DNA from: Daldinia sp. FL1419
Taxonomy: Eukaryota; Ascomycota; Sordariomycetes; Xylariales; Hypoxylaceae
Direction: 5' to 3'
NCBI GenBank assembly: GCA_025201765.1
Contig: MU623459.1
Coordinates: 1-64,000 of the forward strand
Length of the DNA stretch: 64,000 bases
The notes beneath the pieces were generated by a model. That model searched no databases. It saw only the letters and a program-made list of their open reading frames with translations, and had not been told where the DNA came from. A program made the position numbers and the translations under genes. Positions 13,451 through 25,919 of this stretch are shown piece by piece; position 1 is the first letter of the stretch; every line of letters begins with the position of its first letter.

Positions 13451-14350
13451 ATTATTTTAATTAAAACTAATATTATTTAATTAGAACAATTATAACTTTA
13501 GGTTAAAGAAAATAAATATTAAAAGAATAAAGAGTAAGGGATATCAATTTAATCCCAAAAACCTCAAATCAATTTTAATATACCTAAAATCCTTATATAA
13601 TTAGTATTAAAAACCTAAAATATAAAAAATACCTTAAAATTATACGATTAAATAATACGTAATTTAACAACACAATATAAAACAATTTAAAATATTAAAA
13701 TATCAAAAATAAATTAAATATAAATTTTATTAATTAGGTTATTTAAGGATAAAGAATTTATATATAAATATTTAAAATATTATAGAAAATTAATTAAATA
13801 TTTATAGAAAATTACAAAATATTATAGGGATATTACAAAATATTATAAGGAATTATAAATATTATAAAAATATATAATTATAAGATATAGTTATAAAGTT
13901 TAAATTATATTTAAATTATGTATTAATAAGGATAAAATTAATTAAATAATTAAATATAAGTATTAAAAAATATATTATATAAATATTTAAAGGTTATTAC
14001 AAATCCAATAATAAAATAATATTTACGGAAAAATATAGAAATAAATCTATAGCTTTAGAATTATTATTACAATATTTAATTAAATTATTTACGTAGAAAG
14101 GATAGAGTATATTTAAAATTATTGTTATTTTGATATTAATTTATATATTATAATTTATTAAAATTAAAATTAAAATTGTTATTAGTTAATTGGATAAAAA
14201 GTTAAATATAATTAAAGATTATAACGTTAAAAAAATTATTTATATAAGATAGATTGAATAAAAAAATATATTATTTTTTTATATATTAATATATTAATAT
14301 ATAATATTTTTTATATAATTAATATAAAAATAATTAATTAATTAAATATA
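13451..14350. other. AT-rich repeat debris
   Basis: AT-rich sequence unlike units A-C. I see no gene and no second copy in the window. Confidence 0.6.
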
Positions 14351-15300
14351 TGATATATTATTTGATTAGTTTGAATATAATATGTTATTATTTTATGAAG
14401 TATTTATAGTATTTATAGTATATAATTATATATTAGTACTTCATAGAGACGATATATATTAGGATACTATATATAGTTACTAAGAGAAATAAGATAATTA
14501 TATTGAATTTGATCAGGAAGATACTATATAAGATTCGATATAAGAGCATTTCGAGAGTCCTGAGCCTACAAGTTGTCTACCATTATAAATTACGATTGTA
14601 CTAAAGTTGTCAAGTATAAGAGCATTATGATTATATACACAGCCGATTAGTGTTAGTTCAGCCAATGTACAGCATAAGCAAGCACCTATTATTAAGACCA
14701 GGTATTTGAAGAAAAAGAAAAAGAAGAAAAGAAAAAAAAATTAAAGCGTTTTAGATCTGAATAAGCCAGAAGAGAGAGAGAAAGAAATTCAGCTATAAGA
14801 TTATTAAGCGACGATCATCAATTACAATAGCATCAATACGCTTTTCTTTATACAGCACTTTCTCAGCGACAATACAGATTTCTCTTATTTAGAGTTTATA
14901 TTGTACCTGATTAGCTTAGTGTGCTTCATATGATATACATATCATATTGATATTGTAATAATTACTGATTATTGTCAATATTGTTAAGTTAGCAGATATG
15001 GCATAATAATTAGTTATAGATATTTGAAGATGATTGATCAGCTGAGCTGAAATACAGTACTACGACTGATTGAAGAATTGGGGAGCTAAGATTTTCATTT
15101 TGCTTATTTTCTTTGGATTTAACCTTCTTTGGATTTATTTTGGATTTTGATCAGCCGATTAGTTTGGTTACATTTCCTTACAGTCTTTCTAGTTTATTTT
15201 GTCGAGATTAATTCGTTGAAGGTTCAACTTCGTTAATTCTGGGGAGCTTTGAACTGGTGCAGTGTGAGTACATGGTTGGTACAATAAGGATATATAATAA
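14350..15300. other. Less mutated patch inside the AT-rich block
   Basis: G and C are clearly commoner here than on either side. It contains purine-rich runs at 14,709-14,789, the phrase CAGCCGATTAG twice (about 14,641 and 15,143), and a hairpin with 9 bp arms at 14,928-14,947. No convincing ORF is present. It may be a single-copy stretch, or part of an element that escaped RIP. Confidence 0.5.
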
Positions 15301-18300
15301 GAATATGTAACAGGAATATGTAATAGGAGCTATTTTGGAAGACCCTTTAATAAACCTTTATAAAATTTATATATATTTATTTGAATATATATAGGCTTTA
15401 GTAATTATTTTTTTACCTAATTAATATAAATTATAGATAGTTTTTAAGAAATTATTTTTATATAATTTTATATAAATAATATATATTCTTTTAGACTTAT
15501 ACCTTATTATACACATTATTATTATAAAATAATCATATATAATAATTTATTTATTTAATTGTTTTGATATTTTTGTTAAGATATAATCACCTTATATCTT
15601 TGAGTTTGTATAGTTTTTGGTTACTATGGATTAATTGAAATGTAGGGTATATCCTGCAGGAGCTATCAGAATTCCTGTTTAATGGTTAATATTAGATTTC
15701 AATATTTATAAAAAAATAATTATAACTTAAAAATAGTTATTTTAAAATTATTAAAAATTAAATCTTTAAATATATATTAAATTACCCATTTTTTATTAAA
15801 TAATAACCTTAAATTTAATAATTTTAAACCTTATATATAATTTGGGTTAAAATCCAACCCTAATAATCCCCTCAATTTAAATAAAAAAGGTAATATATTA
15901 TATAATATAATTTATTAAAATAATATAATAGTAATAGCATTTGATATAATGAATATAAAACATAATTTAAAAAAATAATTATAAAGAAAATTTATTAATA
16001 TATAAATTTTATTCTAAAAATTATATTATTATAAGGATTTTTATAGTATTAAATTTATAATAAACAAAAATCCAATTTTTAAATATATAATTTGTTTATT
16101 TTAGATCTTTAAATGGTATATAAATATATAATATTATAACCTTAAGATTTTATTATTTAATAATATATATAAAATAAATTTTAATTATTTTTTTAATTTC
16201 TTATATTAATTTATATATAAAATAGATTAATTAATTTAATATACTTTTATTAAATATAATAGATCTTATTTCTTTATATATAAATTTTTATATAATATTT
16301 AACCTAATCTTTAAAGAATTAAAGGCTAATTTTTTATAATAATTAAGATACTTAAAAAATCTGTAAATTTAATATAAAATTAATTTTTTTATTATAATTT
16401 TAAATAATTTTTTTTAAATGTTTAAATTAATTATAAATAATATATTTAAGGAAATATTATAATAATTATGTATATAATATATCTTTAAAAATGTGGCATA
16501 TTATATAATTAAAAAATAGGTAAAAATATTGTTAAAAATTATTAAAATATTATTTGCAAATAATAAAAAATATGTAATTAATAATTGTATAATATTGAAT
16601 GAAGATTTACCTGGTTCAGACCCCTTTTTGTACAATCCTTTTATCAATAACGAAATTAATAATAACCTTAAGGAAACTAAAAATAACTTAAAGGCTAATA
16701 AAATTACTTATAAAATTACCAAAAAACCTTAATATTTAATTTTTAATATAAATATGTGGCCTAATACTTATAATAATTTTATTTCAACCTAGAAATTGAT
16801 GATATATATCCAAATGGAGGACCTATTTTAGATTATATAGGGTCTATTAAAAAAATAATTCTATTATTAGATTTGTAAGTTAAATATCCCATTATTATTG
16901 TATAAATAAAACCTTCTGAAAATTTTAATTTAATTATATAAAATTTAAATATTTAAAATATACCTCTTACTTATATATATTTATAATATATTTTAATTTA
17001 ATATCAAAAAATATTATAAGAATTTTGATTAATTAAAGATTTTTAAAATAAATTTAAAGTTTTTTATTAATCTATTATTTATTTAATTAAGAAGGTGATA
17101 TATATATAAACATTTTTAAATTACTATTTATTTTAAAATTCTTTAAAATTTAATTAATTTTTTATATGCTTTTTTAAAACATTTTTATTAACATTTTTTT
17201 TTTTTTTTAACTTTAATAAATTACTTAATCAAATATTATTTCCCTTAATAACTTTAATTTGTTTAATATATTATATTACACATACATAATTATAATATTA
17301 TAATTATTAATAGAATTAAAATTACATATAAACATTTAAAATAATATATTAAACATTATTACTATAAATTAAATATATTATATAATTTAATATATAACAT
17401 ATATGCCAAATATAAGGTTATATACAAATTAAACCTTTAAAAAACCAAATTTTAAAACTTTATTAAATATTATATTATAAGAATTTTTCATTATATATTA
17501 TATTATATCTTACCTAAAGCTATAAAATAAATTTAACTTCAATTCAAATTTACATTCAAAAATTATAAAACCTATTTTAAAAAAGATATTCCAAAACTTC
17601 CTTATAAATATTTATTTATAAAATAATAAGATCTACCCTACAAATACATATTATATAATTTAATATTAAATAATTAAAAAAATATAAATCCAAATTAACT
17701 ATAAGTTTTTAAATTAAATAATATTAGTTACCATTAATGGTTATATTTTAATAACAATTTAAATCTTATTAATAAAAAGGTAAAAAATATTAAAACCTTA
17801 AATTTTAAAATATTTTAAAGGTAAAAATATAGGTTAATTTATTTAGACAATTTATTTTTTAAATTAATACAATATAAATTAAATAAAATTAACATTATAA
17901 ATCTTAAAAAATATAATTTAAAAATAATCCCAGAATTTTAAAATTAATCTTTAAAATTAATTAATTATAATTTTAATTATATATCTTCTTATAATAAACT
18001 TTTTCCACCCTTTATTCAACATTAATAAGGTTATAAAACCAAAATTAAAAAGGTTAAAGAAAAAGATATTATAATTGTTAATATAATGGAACTACTAAAA
18101 AAACAATAAAATTAAATAGAATTAATATCAAAATATTTATTAATACCAACATTATTATCTACACTACCACTACAATTATACATAATATTTTTAATATTAA
18201 CATTTATAATAATAAGGCCTAATATAACCCTTTTTAATATATATAAATTATAAAATATATAAAATTAATTTTAAGATCAATTCCAAAACATATAACACCT

Positions 18301-18600
18301 TCCCCAACCTAAATTTCAAATACTTATAATACTTTTATAGCATTAAAATTAATAATTTAATTAATCTAATTAATTTAATTAATTAAATATATATAATTAA
18401 AATTTATATTACTATAATAATTAAATAAATATATAATTAAAAGGAATAGTTAAGAAGTTATTTAAATTTTTATAAAATAATTGAATTAATTAAATTTATT
18501 ATATTATTTTAAATATTAAATATATAATATATAACTAAGCAATATTCTATTTTAATTAAAGATTAAATTAAATCCCTTATAAATTAAATATATATATATT
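15301..18600. other. AT-rich repeat debris up to the gene boundary
   Basis: Strongly AT-rich, with no supported gene. A short 67-codon opening at 16,529-16,732 lacks an ATG start and codon bias, and I do not call it. Confidence 0.7.
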
Positions 18601-18735
18601 AGGCTACCATCTCACGTGGAAAAATGGATGGGTTAGTATTTTATGAGATTTTACCTAATATTTTAAAGATACTATTATAGGTAGCGCACATGTAAGTGTT
18701 TTTTATAAGTGTGTTTAGTTAGTAGGTGGTAAATA

Positions 18736-18881
18736 TGTCAGGTAGATGTATACCCCGCGAAGCGTAGGTAAGACTTGTCATAGATAGATACTTGAGATCA
18801 TATGTAAGAGAAAATGTAAGAAAATCCTATACGTACATAAGGATTCATTCCTAGTCGATAAAAATCATGTGGGGTGTTACA
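18736..18881 (-). repeat. Possible solo LTR (TGTAACACCCC type)
   Basis: Read on the minus strand the segment opens TGTAACACCCCAC, a start seen in many fungal LTRs, and could close at CTGACA. No target duplication is visible and there is no second copy in the window, so the left border is a guess. Confidence 0.25.
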
Positions 18882-19451
18882 ATCAACGTTGCGCCAAGGT
18901 TCGAGCATTTGGATTTCCTCCGTGGATTGATAAGTCACCTCGGTTTGCGGTTGGAGGCATCATGCCGTCGGCCTTATTTTTCATTTTGTTTTCATTTTGT
19001 TTTTGTTCATAACGTCGGTTCTAGAAGCTGAAAAGGATCATGAAATATTATTGCAGGTCGAAAGTTTAATACATCCATAAAATAAAATGCTACAGGTCAG
19101 CCGCGGAAACCCGAATTCCCCCCTGTCTTGCTGGTGGTACTTAGTACCTAGTGTAGTTCTAGAAGACTCAGCCTTCTATAACCTTTTAGAATTTAGCTGT
19201 GTTTAGCTGTACTTAGGTACTTTCCCCCCTACCTAACGCGGTCGCACTGGAATTGGACAGCTCGTGCCCAACCCCACTACCATTTGCTAAGAAATTGCTT
19301 CTGCTTTTGCTGTTCCTGTTCCTATTCATTCATCAACCATTTTACTACTACCAACAAAATACCAATACAAGCAAACCCATAACTCATCTCCCGACGGAGA
19401 CCCCCTCACTTCTTGTATTCATCCTGCTATGGTAATGTGAAAAACTTGAAA
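18882..19451. other. Intergenic, upstream of the AP-1 sigma gene
   Basis: No gene is seen. It holds pyrimidine-rich sequence at about 19,222-19,330 of the kind found near fungal transcription starts. A 60-codon opening here begins with TTG and is leucine-rich by chance. Confidence 0.6.
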
Positions 19452-20242
19452 ATGGCTATCAAGTATGCCATCAAATTTTATCGTCATTGACATCATAACA
19501 CACAACTAACCATTCATATGATGATAGCTACTTGATCCTGCTGTCTCGGCAGGGCAAGGTGGTATGTTATACAACTCTTCCTCCCTTGGTCTGCGTTCCA
19601 CCGAAACTCATTACCTATTAGCGTCTGGCCAAATGGTTTACCACCTTGTCTCCCAAGGACAAGGCGAAGATCGTCAAGGACGTCTCTCAACTAGTCCTCG
19701 CCAGACGAACTCGCATGTGCAACTTTCTTGAGTATAAAGGTTCCGCCCCCTTGTTTTCCGCTACCACCAGACGAAGCTGCTCAACAATCCACTAGATACT
19801 AAAATCGTCTACCGCCGTTATGCCTCTTTATTCTTTATCGCCGGTTGTTCTTCCGATGACAACGAATTGATAACCCTCGAGATTATTCACCGATACGTCG
19901 AACAGATGGATAAATATTACGGCAACGTTTGCGAGCTCGACATCATTTTTTCTTTTACAAAGGCATATTACATTTTGGATGAGATATTATTAGCAGGGGA
20001 GCTCCAGGAGAGCAGTAAAAAGAATGTGCTCCGCTGTATAGGACAGCAGGACTCCCTTGAAGATATGGAGGTAAGTCCCCCTGTTTGGGTTTTCTTCCAT
20101 ACCATTTTCCCCCTTGTCCCAAATCACCGTATCAACGGCATACGCACTCTTTTGAAATCATTGCCTTGAGATCCTCAATCCCACTGACATGGCTTTTTTT
20201 TCTTCGATTCAGGTCGAGGACGAGGTTACGAAAATCATGTAA
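19452..20242 (+). CDS. aps1: AP-1 clathrin adaptor complex, sigma subunit
   Basis: Small subunit of the AP-1 adaptor, which links clathrin to cargo on trans-Golgi and endosome membranes. Five exons join: 19452-19462, 19528-19561, 19622-19739, 19796-20070, 20213-20242. They give 155 residues, the normal length for sigma-1. Family phrases are obvious: MAINYLILLSRQGKV at the start, RLAKWFTTLSPKDKAKI, then RRYASLFFIAGCSSDDNELI, YVEQMDKYYGNVCELDIIF, ILDEILLAGELQESSKKNV, and the end VEDEVTKIM. The first exon is only 11 bases; the start was chosen because splicing AA to C TAC restores the conserved NYLILLS. Introns have GTATG/GTAAG donors, CTAAC or CTGAC branch sites and AG ends; intron 3 has the weaker donor GTTCCG. 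It lies close to the border of the RIP compartment but shows no damage. Confidence 0.95.
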
Positions 20243-21646
20243 CAAGTTACACACAATGTATTGTTTCCGAGTGGATTGCAGTCCAAGAATGATTCCCTCA
20301 AGGCACGGCGCAACGGGTTTCGAATTATAATATTATACGCTTTGCATTTACAAGCATGCTTATATTCAATTATTTTGACAGGCCTCGAAAGAACTCGAGA
20401 ATTCCTTAAGAGAGGGAGGCTTCCTATGATACCCGATACCAGAGTCGCAATGTCGTTTCGCGCTGGGCGAGCTGTGTTGTATTTGCTAAACGTATGACAG
20501 CCATTTTGACGTGACGCAATTTCAGCCTTATCTCTTTCGTCCTATCATCCAGCATCCTTTTCGAAATCATTTCTACCGCGAGCTTATCGGCGAGTCTAGG
20601 ACGTTCTTCCGGCATATGTTTGCGCGTTTTATTCATCCATGTGAATACGATGTAATGCACGGTACAAGCGAGGGGGGTTTAGCTACGTGAGAGCTCCTCA
20701 AATACTAATTAGGCGACCATCGGTGACGAAGCTATTGCATAGTGAATATACTAGGTGCCTACGTTAGTTCAAAAGGCGCCGTTGATGCTCGTGGGATCTT
20801 GACGTTATCCTATTCGCTTAGGCTCCGGCTAAGCTATTAATCGCTACTGGTGATGTTATTGGTACTATTGTTATGGTGGGAGGCTGCCAACCCCCTAGCT
20901 AGCTAGTATCAAACCAGTATCAAGCCAGTATCAAGCCACACCCCTCCTCCCCCCAAGCTTCCGATAGTTCCCTGCCTGCGCCCTACTGCGAATTACGAAA
21001 CTACGACCGAATCCGAGAAGACAAGGAAACGGCATACGGCAAACACCCGGCTTTTTAGGGGGGTGGTTTTGGGGTTCTTAGATCCTTGTCAGCCATGTCA
21101 GACAAGCACCAAACACCTGATCAATCACCGCAACACATCATCTTCCCCCCGGCACTCCAATCCGAGAACCGTCGCAACTTACCTCCTCCACCTTCAAAGG
21201 CATCAATTATACATTCGATAACAACAGCACCCACTATCTTCCAATTTCGACTGCCTTTTCACTACATGATGTCCTACCTTCCTTGCGACTACTAGACGAT
21301 ACGCCGTCTAGTTTATTCTATTAAAATCAGTATTGCAGGGATTAGAGTGTGTGCATACGTTGTCTTTATCAGCTTACGGGTTGCATCAACTACAAACACA
21401 TTGTCAGGACGATAATTATCTTTTAAACCAGCAACTCACTCCTCTCGACCAGGTGTCGCCCGTTTACTGGTCGACTCCAGTATTCTTGATAACTCCTCGA
21501 GGCCATACATTGTTATTTCCCATCGGTCCCAAGCTTTCGTCTAATCTCGCGGTCAGCACCTAACAACAACTACACCCGATCGTCAACCCCACCGCATCAT
21601 ATGATATATCAATTTATGCTACTGCAAAAATATTATCGACGCAAAG
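20243..21646. other. Intergenic between AP-1 sigma and Maf1 genes
   Basis: No gene is recognised. The right part probably contains the Maf1 leader, with several short upstream openings (for example an ATG-started one at 21,092-21,295). A 78-codon minus-strand opening at 20,424-20,660 has no family likeness. Confidence 0.5.
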
Positions 21647-22814
21647 ATGAAGGTTCGTGCACTCGGTGCATCAGTCTAATATGCTTAGAGACTTATATTC
21701 GGACGTATCGCGATCCTTTTGCTAACTGCTATACTACACATAGTTTCTCCCACTTCGTGATTTCGACGTCATCACCTCGGCGCTAAACTTCAGCACGGCT
21801 GAATGCCGTGTCAAAGGCGGATGCGATCTTTACACGACTAAAGCAGCTGGCTCTGACAAAAAACTATATAAATCAATCGAAACGTCTCTCGAAGCTCAAC
21901 ATGCCGCGCTTATTAAGTTTGGTGCATCGCTCTCACCGCCACAACGAAAGGAGATGGGTGCATCGCTTAATCTATCGCGTACCAGTCCCTTTGGTAACCT
22001 AAGTGAGATTTCGAGTCGTCGAACGTTTGCCTACTTGATCGCGACACTAAATGCCAGTCATCCCGATTATGACTTTTCGCACGTCTTGCGCCCGACCGAC
22101 TTCCGTCGAGAGCGCAATTTACAACATGTAATGGCGAACATTGATAATACCCTAAATAGTGTGCGGCCATTGGGTTCTTCACTACTTTCACCGAATGCGA
22201 ACTCTTCCTATCGATCTTACAGCAGTTCCCCTGCGCCTGGTTTGGCTTCCGGGGGCGATGCAACTAGTCCTGCTTGGAGCCCACACATGTGGACTATGAT
22301 CGATAAGGAAATGACCCTCAAGGACTGCACAGTTTTTTCGTATCAACCACTCGAGGATCCTTTTGATGGTGATGAATCTGCCATCTGGCGCCTGCATTAT
22401 TTCTTCTTCAATAAGAATAAGAAACGAGTTGCTTATTTATACGTGAGGGGTTTGCCCAACTTGGTCAACTCACCCGCGCTTGCGCCCCACAGGCGCGGGA
22501 GCAATGGTCTATCGAAACGCCACGCGGTGCCACTACCCGGTAGTTTGGGTGCGAATAAACGCGCTAAATTCTGGTTAGGAGACCAATTGGCCAGTCGTAT
22601 TATCACCGATGACGACTATGACGATGACGAATACGACGATGATAATATGATTCCCTATGACCCGGATGAGGATATCGAAATCGATCCCTTGCACGATCCC
22701 TCCTCCGATGAGGAGAGCGATCAGTACGATGACGACGAGGAGAGCGAATATGAACAGGTGGCATATTCTATTAGAGGTATGAGTGAGGACATCGCAGCGA
22801 GGATGGAGATGTGA
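21647..22814 (+). CDS. maf1: Maf1, repressor of RNA polymerase III
   Basis: Maf1 binds RNA polymerase III and shuts down tRNA and 5S rRNA synthesis under stress; its phosphorylation state (TORC1/PKA in yeast) controls nuclear entry. Exon 1 is just ATG AAG (21647-21652); a 91 bp intron with a GCTAAC branch follows; exon 2 is 21744-22814. The protein has 358 residues. Box A is FLPLRDFDVITSALNFSTA near the N-terminus. Box B is EISSRRTFAYLIATLNASH plus PDYDFSHVLRP. Box C contains WTMIDKEMTLKDCTVFSY and ESAIWRLHYFFFNKNKKRVA. Between boxes lies a Ser-rich linker, where regulatory phosphorylation would be expected. The C-terminus is strongly acidic, with runs of Asp and Glu over about 75 residues. 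The start is set by the conserved MKFLPL beginning, which needs the six-base first exon. Confidence 0.95.
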
Positions 22815-24400
22815 AAATTGGTTCGATATCATCCCCAAGGTCAGATTCCGCTCCCTTTCCGTTGTTCCATTTCTTTTCGGCGTTTAAGGATGGAATAAGG
22901 ACAGTGGGGCAATGGAGGGTGTCAAATGGATAGACAACCTGCATTCTGTGCTTGATATGTCAGGTTCACAATGTCTTCAACAGGACAGGGCAAACAGGTG
23001 TATGAGTTTTTGGCGTTTTGGGTATAGGGGCATGGGGTTGCGACTGGTAGCAGAGTGTGATCCGACACTCGATACCCCCAAACCAACAACTTGGCTTTTG
23101 TATTTCCTTTTGTAATCACTAGCAGGCTGGCGAGCGGGCGAACTGGCCAACGCCCGGGTGCCGGCGTGTTATCGTTTTCGTGTATTTCTAACGACAGTGC
23201 ACGGCTTTATTCAGTGTGCGGGCCGACGTGTATCGACTCGTAGCATTATATGAGAATTCTGCAAGCTTATGAAGAATAAATATGAATCATACCCCTATGC
23301 TGTTCTATGCAGGAAATATGCGATATGTTCCACGTGCTCAATATGATACTAAGTTGTCAAGATATTTCAACCGGAACTAGATCGATGATACGGTCGTATT
23401 CCAGCCATATGTCAAGACGGGCAATATCTACATCTGTTACCCAGGGGTTCTCGGGAAGGTAGTAAATAAACTTCTAGTCAAAGCTAAAGCTAGCTCGAGA
23501 TACGAATAGCCTTGTGGTACAGGTATGTACAGATATCGAATCGTCGAGCGTAGGTACTTGACAGGATCTCGCCATCAATTGGCAGTTGTCAGATTTCTAG
23601 CTTGTACTACATATAGAAAGAACTTGTTCTATAGGTATGTAGTCACTCTTAGCCATAGTTGTAGATAGGTTCCTTACGGAACAGTGAAGTTGTTTCCTTG
23701 CTTCTTGGTTCGCCTCGTGACAGCAGTGGCGGGTTTGGGTTGGGTGAGGACTTGGGAACCAATTTCTTGTTTCGCTGAAGCCCGTGCTCGTCTTCCAGAC
23801 AATACAACATTAATACTAGTCTTCTCCTAGGTATAGTATCTGGATTTATTTATTCTAAAATACGTCACAATGTAGAGCTCTCAGTTAAGGGCGAACGTTG
23901 TCACTCGATTTAAAGAATATAGAGCAAGTTCTATTCCTACATACCTAGGTACCTACCTACCTACCTACCGATTGACAATAGACCAAGGGATGACATGTAG
24001 GATAATGCTACATAATCTCGTGAATTGCGTACAATTTTGGTACTTATCGAAGGTACATAAGCCTTTTAAGAAAGGGGTTCAATTCAAGTCATATTCCTAG
24101 GTAGGTATCTGGGTAGGCTTCGAAAAGCGACCGGGTTGTTCGTTTCTACATTGTAGGTATTTGAATGGGAAGTTTTAGGGCCTCCAAGTGACATATTCTC
24201 TATCAATGTTTTAGGTGCTGGTTGAAATTATCGTGGGGTGGATGGAATTCCTAACCTCGAGACTCCTTGTGGTATATAAAATAACCATAGGCCTTGCATT
24301 TCTCTCAATTTTTTCTATTCCATACCCTTAACCAACACTCTCCAACCCGCCAATCCCACCAATCCGCCTCCTATTAGCTTAGCAATATTCCAGTATCAAT
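22815..24400. other. Intergenic with one LTR-like repeat
   Basis: It holds the likely Maf1 3' UTR, the repeat at 23587-23722 and TAGGTACC-type runs around 23,943-23,968. A TATATAAAA motif at about 24,273 precedes the next ORF. No further gene is seen. Confidence 0.6.
23587..23722. repeat. Solo-LTR-like repeat, copy 1 (136 bp)
   Basis: It starts TGTCAG and ends GTGACA (TGTCA/TGACA inverted ends) and is flanked by a perfect 5 bp duplication, GCAGT, at 23582-23586 and 23723-23727. A clear relative lies at 34214-34348. Size, TG...CA ends and a 5 bp duplication fit a solo LTR; a small MITE is the alternative. Confidence 0.75.
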
Positions 24401-24742
24401 ATGAGCTCATCTGGTACATCACGGCCGCAAGACGGCAAGAGAAATAACACAAACGACGAAGCCAGCTCTAGGCACATAGCTAAGGGCGGTCACAACGACA
24501 GCAACAGCGATCAGGAGAGTCGTTCGGGTGAGGACTCCTCGAGCTCGAGTAGCTCGAGTGATGATCGTTCAAGCGATTCTGAGCCGAGCAGTCAGACAAG
24601 CTATGGCGGTTCAGACGACAATAGTTCGGTCAGTTCCGGTACCTATGCAGACTCAACCATCAGCCTCGGTAGTAGCTTCAGCTCGGCTTCCACCCTTGTC
24701 TGGGACTCTTCGGAAGAAGACAATGATGGCCCTGCAGAGTAG
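24401..24742 (+). CDS. Small Ser/Asp-rich hypothetical protein
   Basis: Single-exon ORF of 113 codons beginning with ATG. The product is dominated by Ser with Asp, Glu, Gly and Asn, including a run of eight Ser, and should be disordered. No domain, signal peptide or membrane segment is seen. Support for a real gene: a TATATAAAA motif about 125 bp upstream, followed by a pyrimidine-rich stretch and an AC-rich leader, as in expressed fungal genes. Against it: low-complexity ORFs arise by chance from CAG/TCG-rich DNA. A second Ser-rich opening about 1 kb downstream shares the phrase RPQDG. Confidence 0.45.
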   Translation: MSSSGTSRPQDGKRNNTNDEASSRHIAKGGHNDSNSDQESRSGEDSSSSSSSSDDRSSDSEPSSQTSYGGSDDNSSVSSGTYADSTISLGSSFSSASTLVWDSSEEDNDGPAE

Positions 24743-25520
24743 GTGCTCATTTATTTTCTCACCTGTTTTTATCATTTGCTAGTCCCTAATGCAACTATGT
24801 AGCGGTGAAATAAAGCAATACCTAAAGTAATTAATTTAGAACTAAAGGTCTTATTCGAAAGTGGTGAAATTTTATAGTGACTTGGAAGTAATTCTTCGTA
24901 ATTATAGAGGTGGGTATTTAAGTAAACCTGGATGTAGTGTATGAAAACGCTTCACTCTTAATTTACCACTAACAGAAGGATAGTAAGTTTACAAGGAAAA
25001 TATATGCGAAAGGTGAAAGCCAGATACCTAATTTAATGTAGGATATATTCCCTTATATGAACAGCTTTAGCTATACGCCGCCTAATAGGTATAGAGCATA
25101 GCATATTATACCTACCTAGTAGCATAGGGGAATACCGTAGTTAGTATGAAACGTTTGTACAGAATCTTGGTCTCACACCGCAGTCTGATATGATATATAA
25201 AATCAAATGCGCTCCTTGGGTAACACATGTGCTGTTGTATTATCGTCGATACTGTAACACCATCCACAAAGCGATAATGTCCTGACCATGTGCCTGGTTT
25301 ATAAAATCTAGGTGGAACATCCCTAACTCGGTTTTCGATCTTCAGATCTATAGTTTAAACTACGAATTGCCACGAGATGGATCGATAAGCAAAGAAACAA
25401 CTTCGCTGCTCCACGAGGAACTCTAGCCAACTGGAACTACAAAGCTCTTCTATTTAGAACAGGTGCCTTTGTCATATATGTAAGACATCCAGGAACCTAA
25501 TAAACGTATTCGTAATATAA
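24743..25520. other. Intergenic
   Basis: AT-leaning sequence with no supported gene. A TATAAAA motif occurs near 25,301. Confidence 0.5.
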
Positions 25521-25919
25521 ATCAACTCCGACAATCTCGTCTCCTCTAAATCTAAATCGGAGGACTCCACTTCGTTACCACTACTACCCTACAACAAGGC
25601 TTTGTTATTCTCGGGATCGAAGAGGAGTTCCAGTTCGTCCTCTAGTTTATCGTCGTCAAGTAACGGCTGCGATAAAAGCGACGGAAACAGCAAGCAAAGT
25701 TCCTCATCTCCTTCCGGGGATGCCTCATCGGGATCTGGAAACCACTTAAGCTCTGGAGAGAGCAATGTCACTGGAGAGAGTAGTAACGACAGACCACAGG
25801 ATGGCTTCATGCTACCTCCATCTGTTGTGGATTTGTATGATACCGATAGCAGGCCGTGTTGTTCTGCCGTTCCGCGTCTTGTAGACAGTGGTTACCTTTT
25901 ACGATGGTTATATACCTAA
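25521..25919 (+). pseudogene. Possible Ser-rich ORF fragment or exon
   Basis: An open stretch without an ATG encodes Ser-rich sequence with the phrase RPQDG, also found in the ORF at 24401-24742. It could be a terminal exon with an unseen first exon, a decayed duplicate of the upstream ORF, or chance. No domain is seen. Confidence 0.2.

Larger units (their letters stand above)
1..18600. other. AT-rich, RIP-degraded repeat compartment
   Basis: The whole stretch is dominated by A and T in both strands, with no ORF that looks like a real protein. Related copies inside it differ nearly always by C/T or G/A transitions, with few indels. Example: the segment around 1148-1195 and its relative around 3090-3138 align along their length with only transitions. 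This is the expected product of repeat-induced point mutation acting on transposon copies. Composition changes near 18,600, where gene-bearing DNA begins. Short ORFs in this block are chance openings. The only clearly unmutated part is the element at 3692-5203; a partly spared patch lies at about 14,350-15,300. Confidence 0.9.

Noticed and set aside
16529..16732. 67-codon opening in AT-rich DNA
   Set aside because: No ATG start, composition dictated by AT content, no family likeness.
19253..19435. Leucine-rich 60-codon opening that looks like a signal peptide
   Set aside because: It starts with TTG, ends just before the AP-1 sigma ATG and is best explained as pyrimidine-rich leader DNA.
20424..20660. 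78-codon minus-strand opening
   Set aside because: No domain and no promoter context; probably chance in the spacer.
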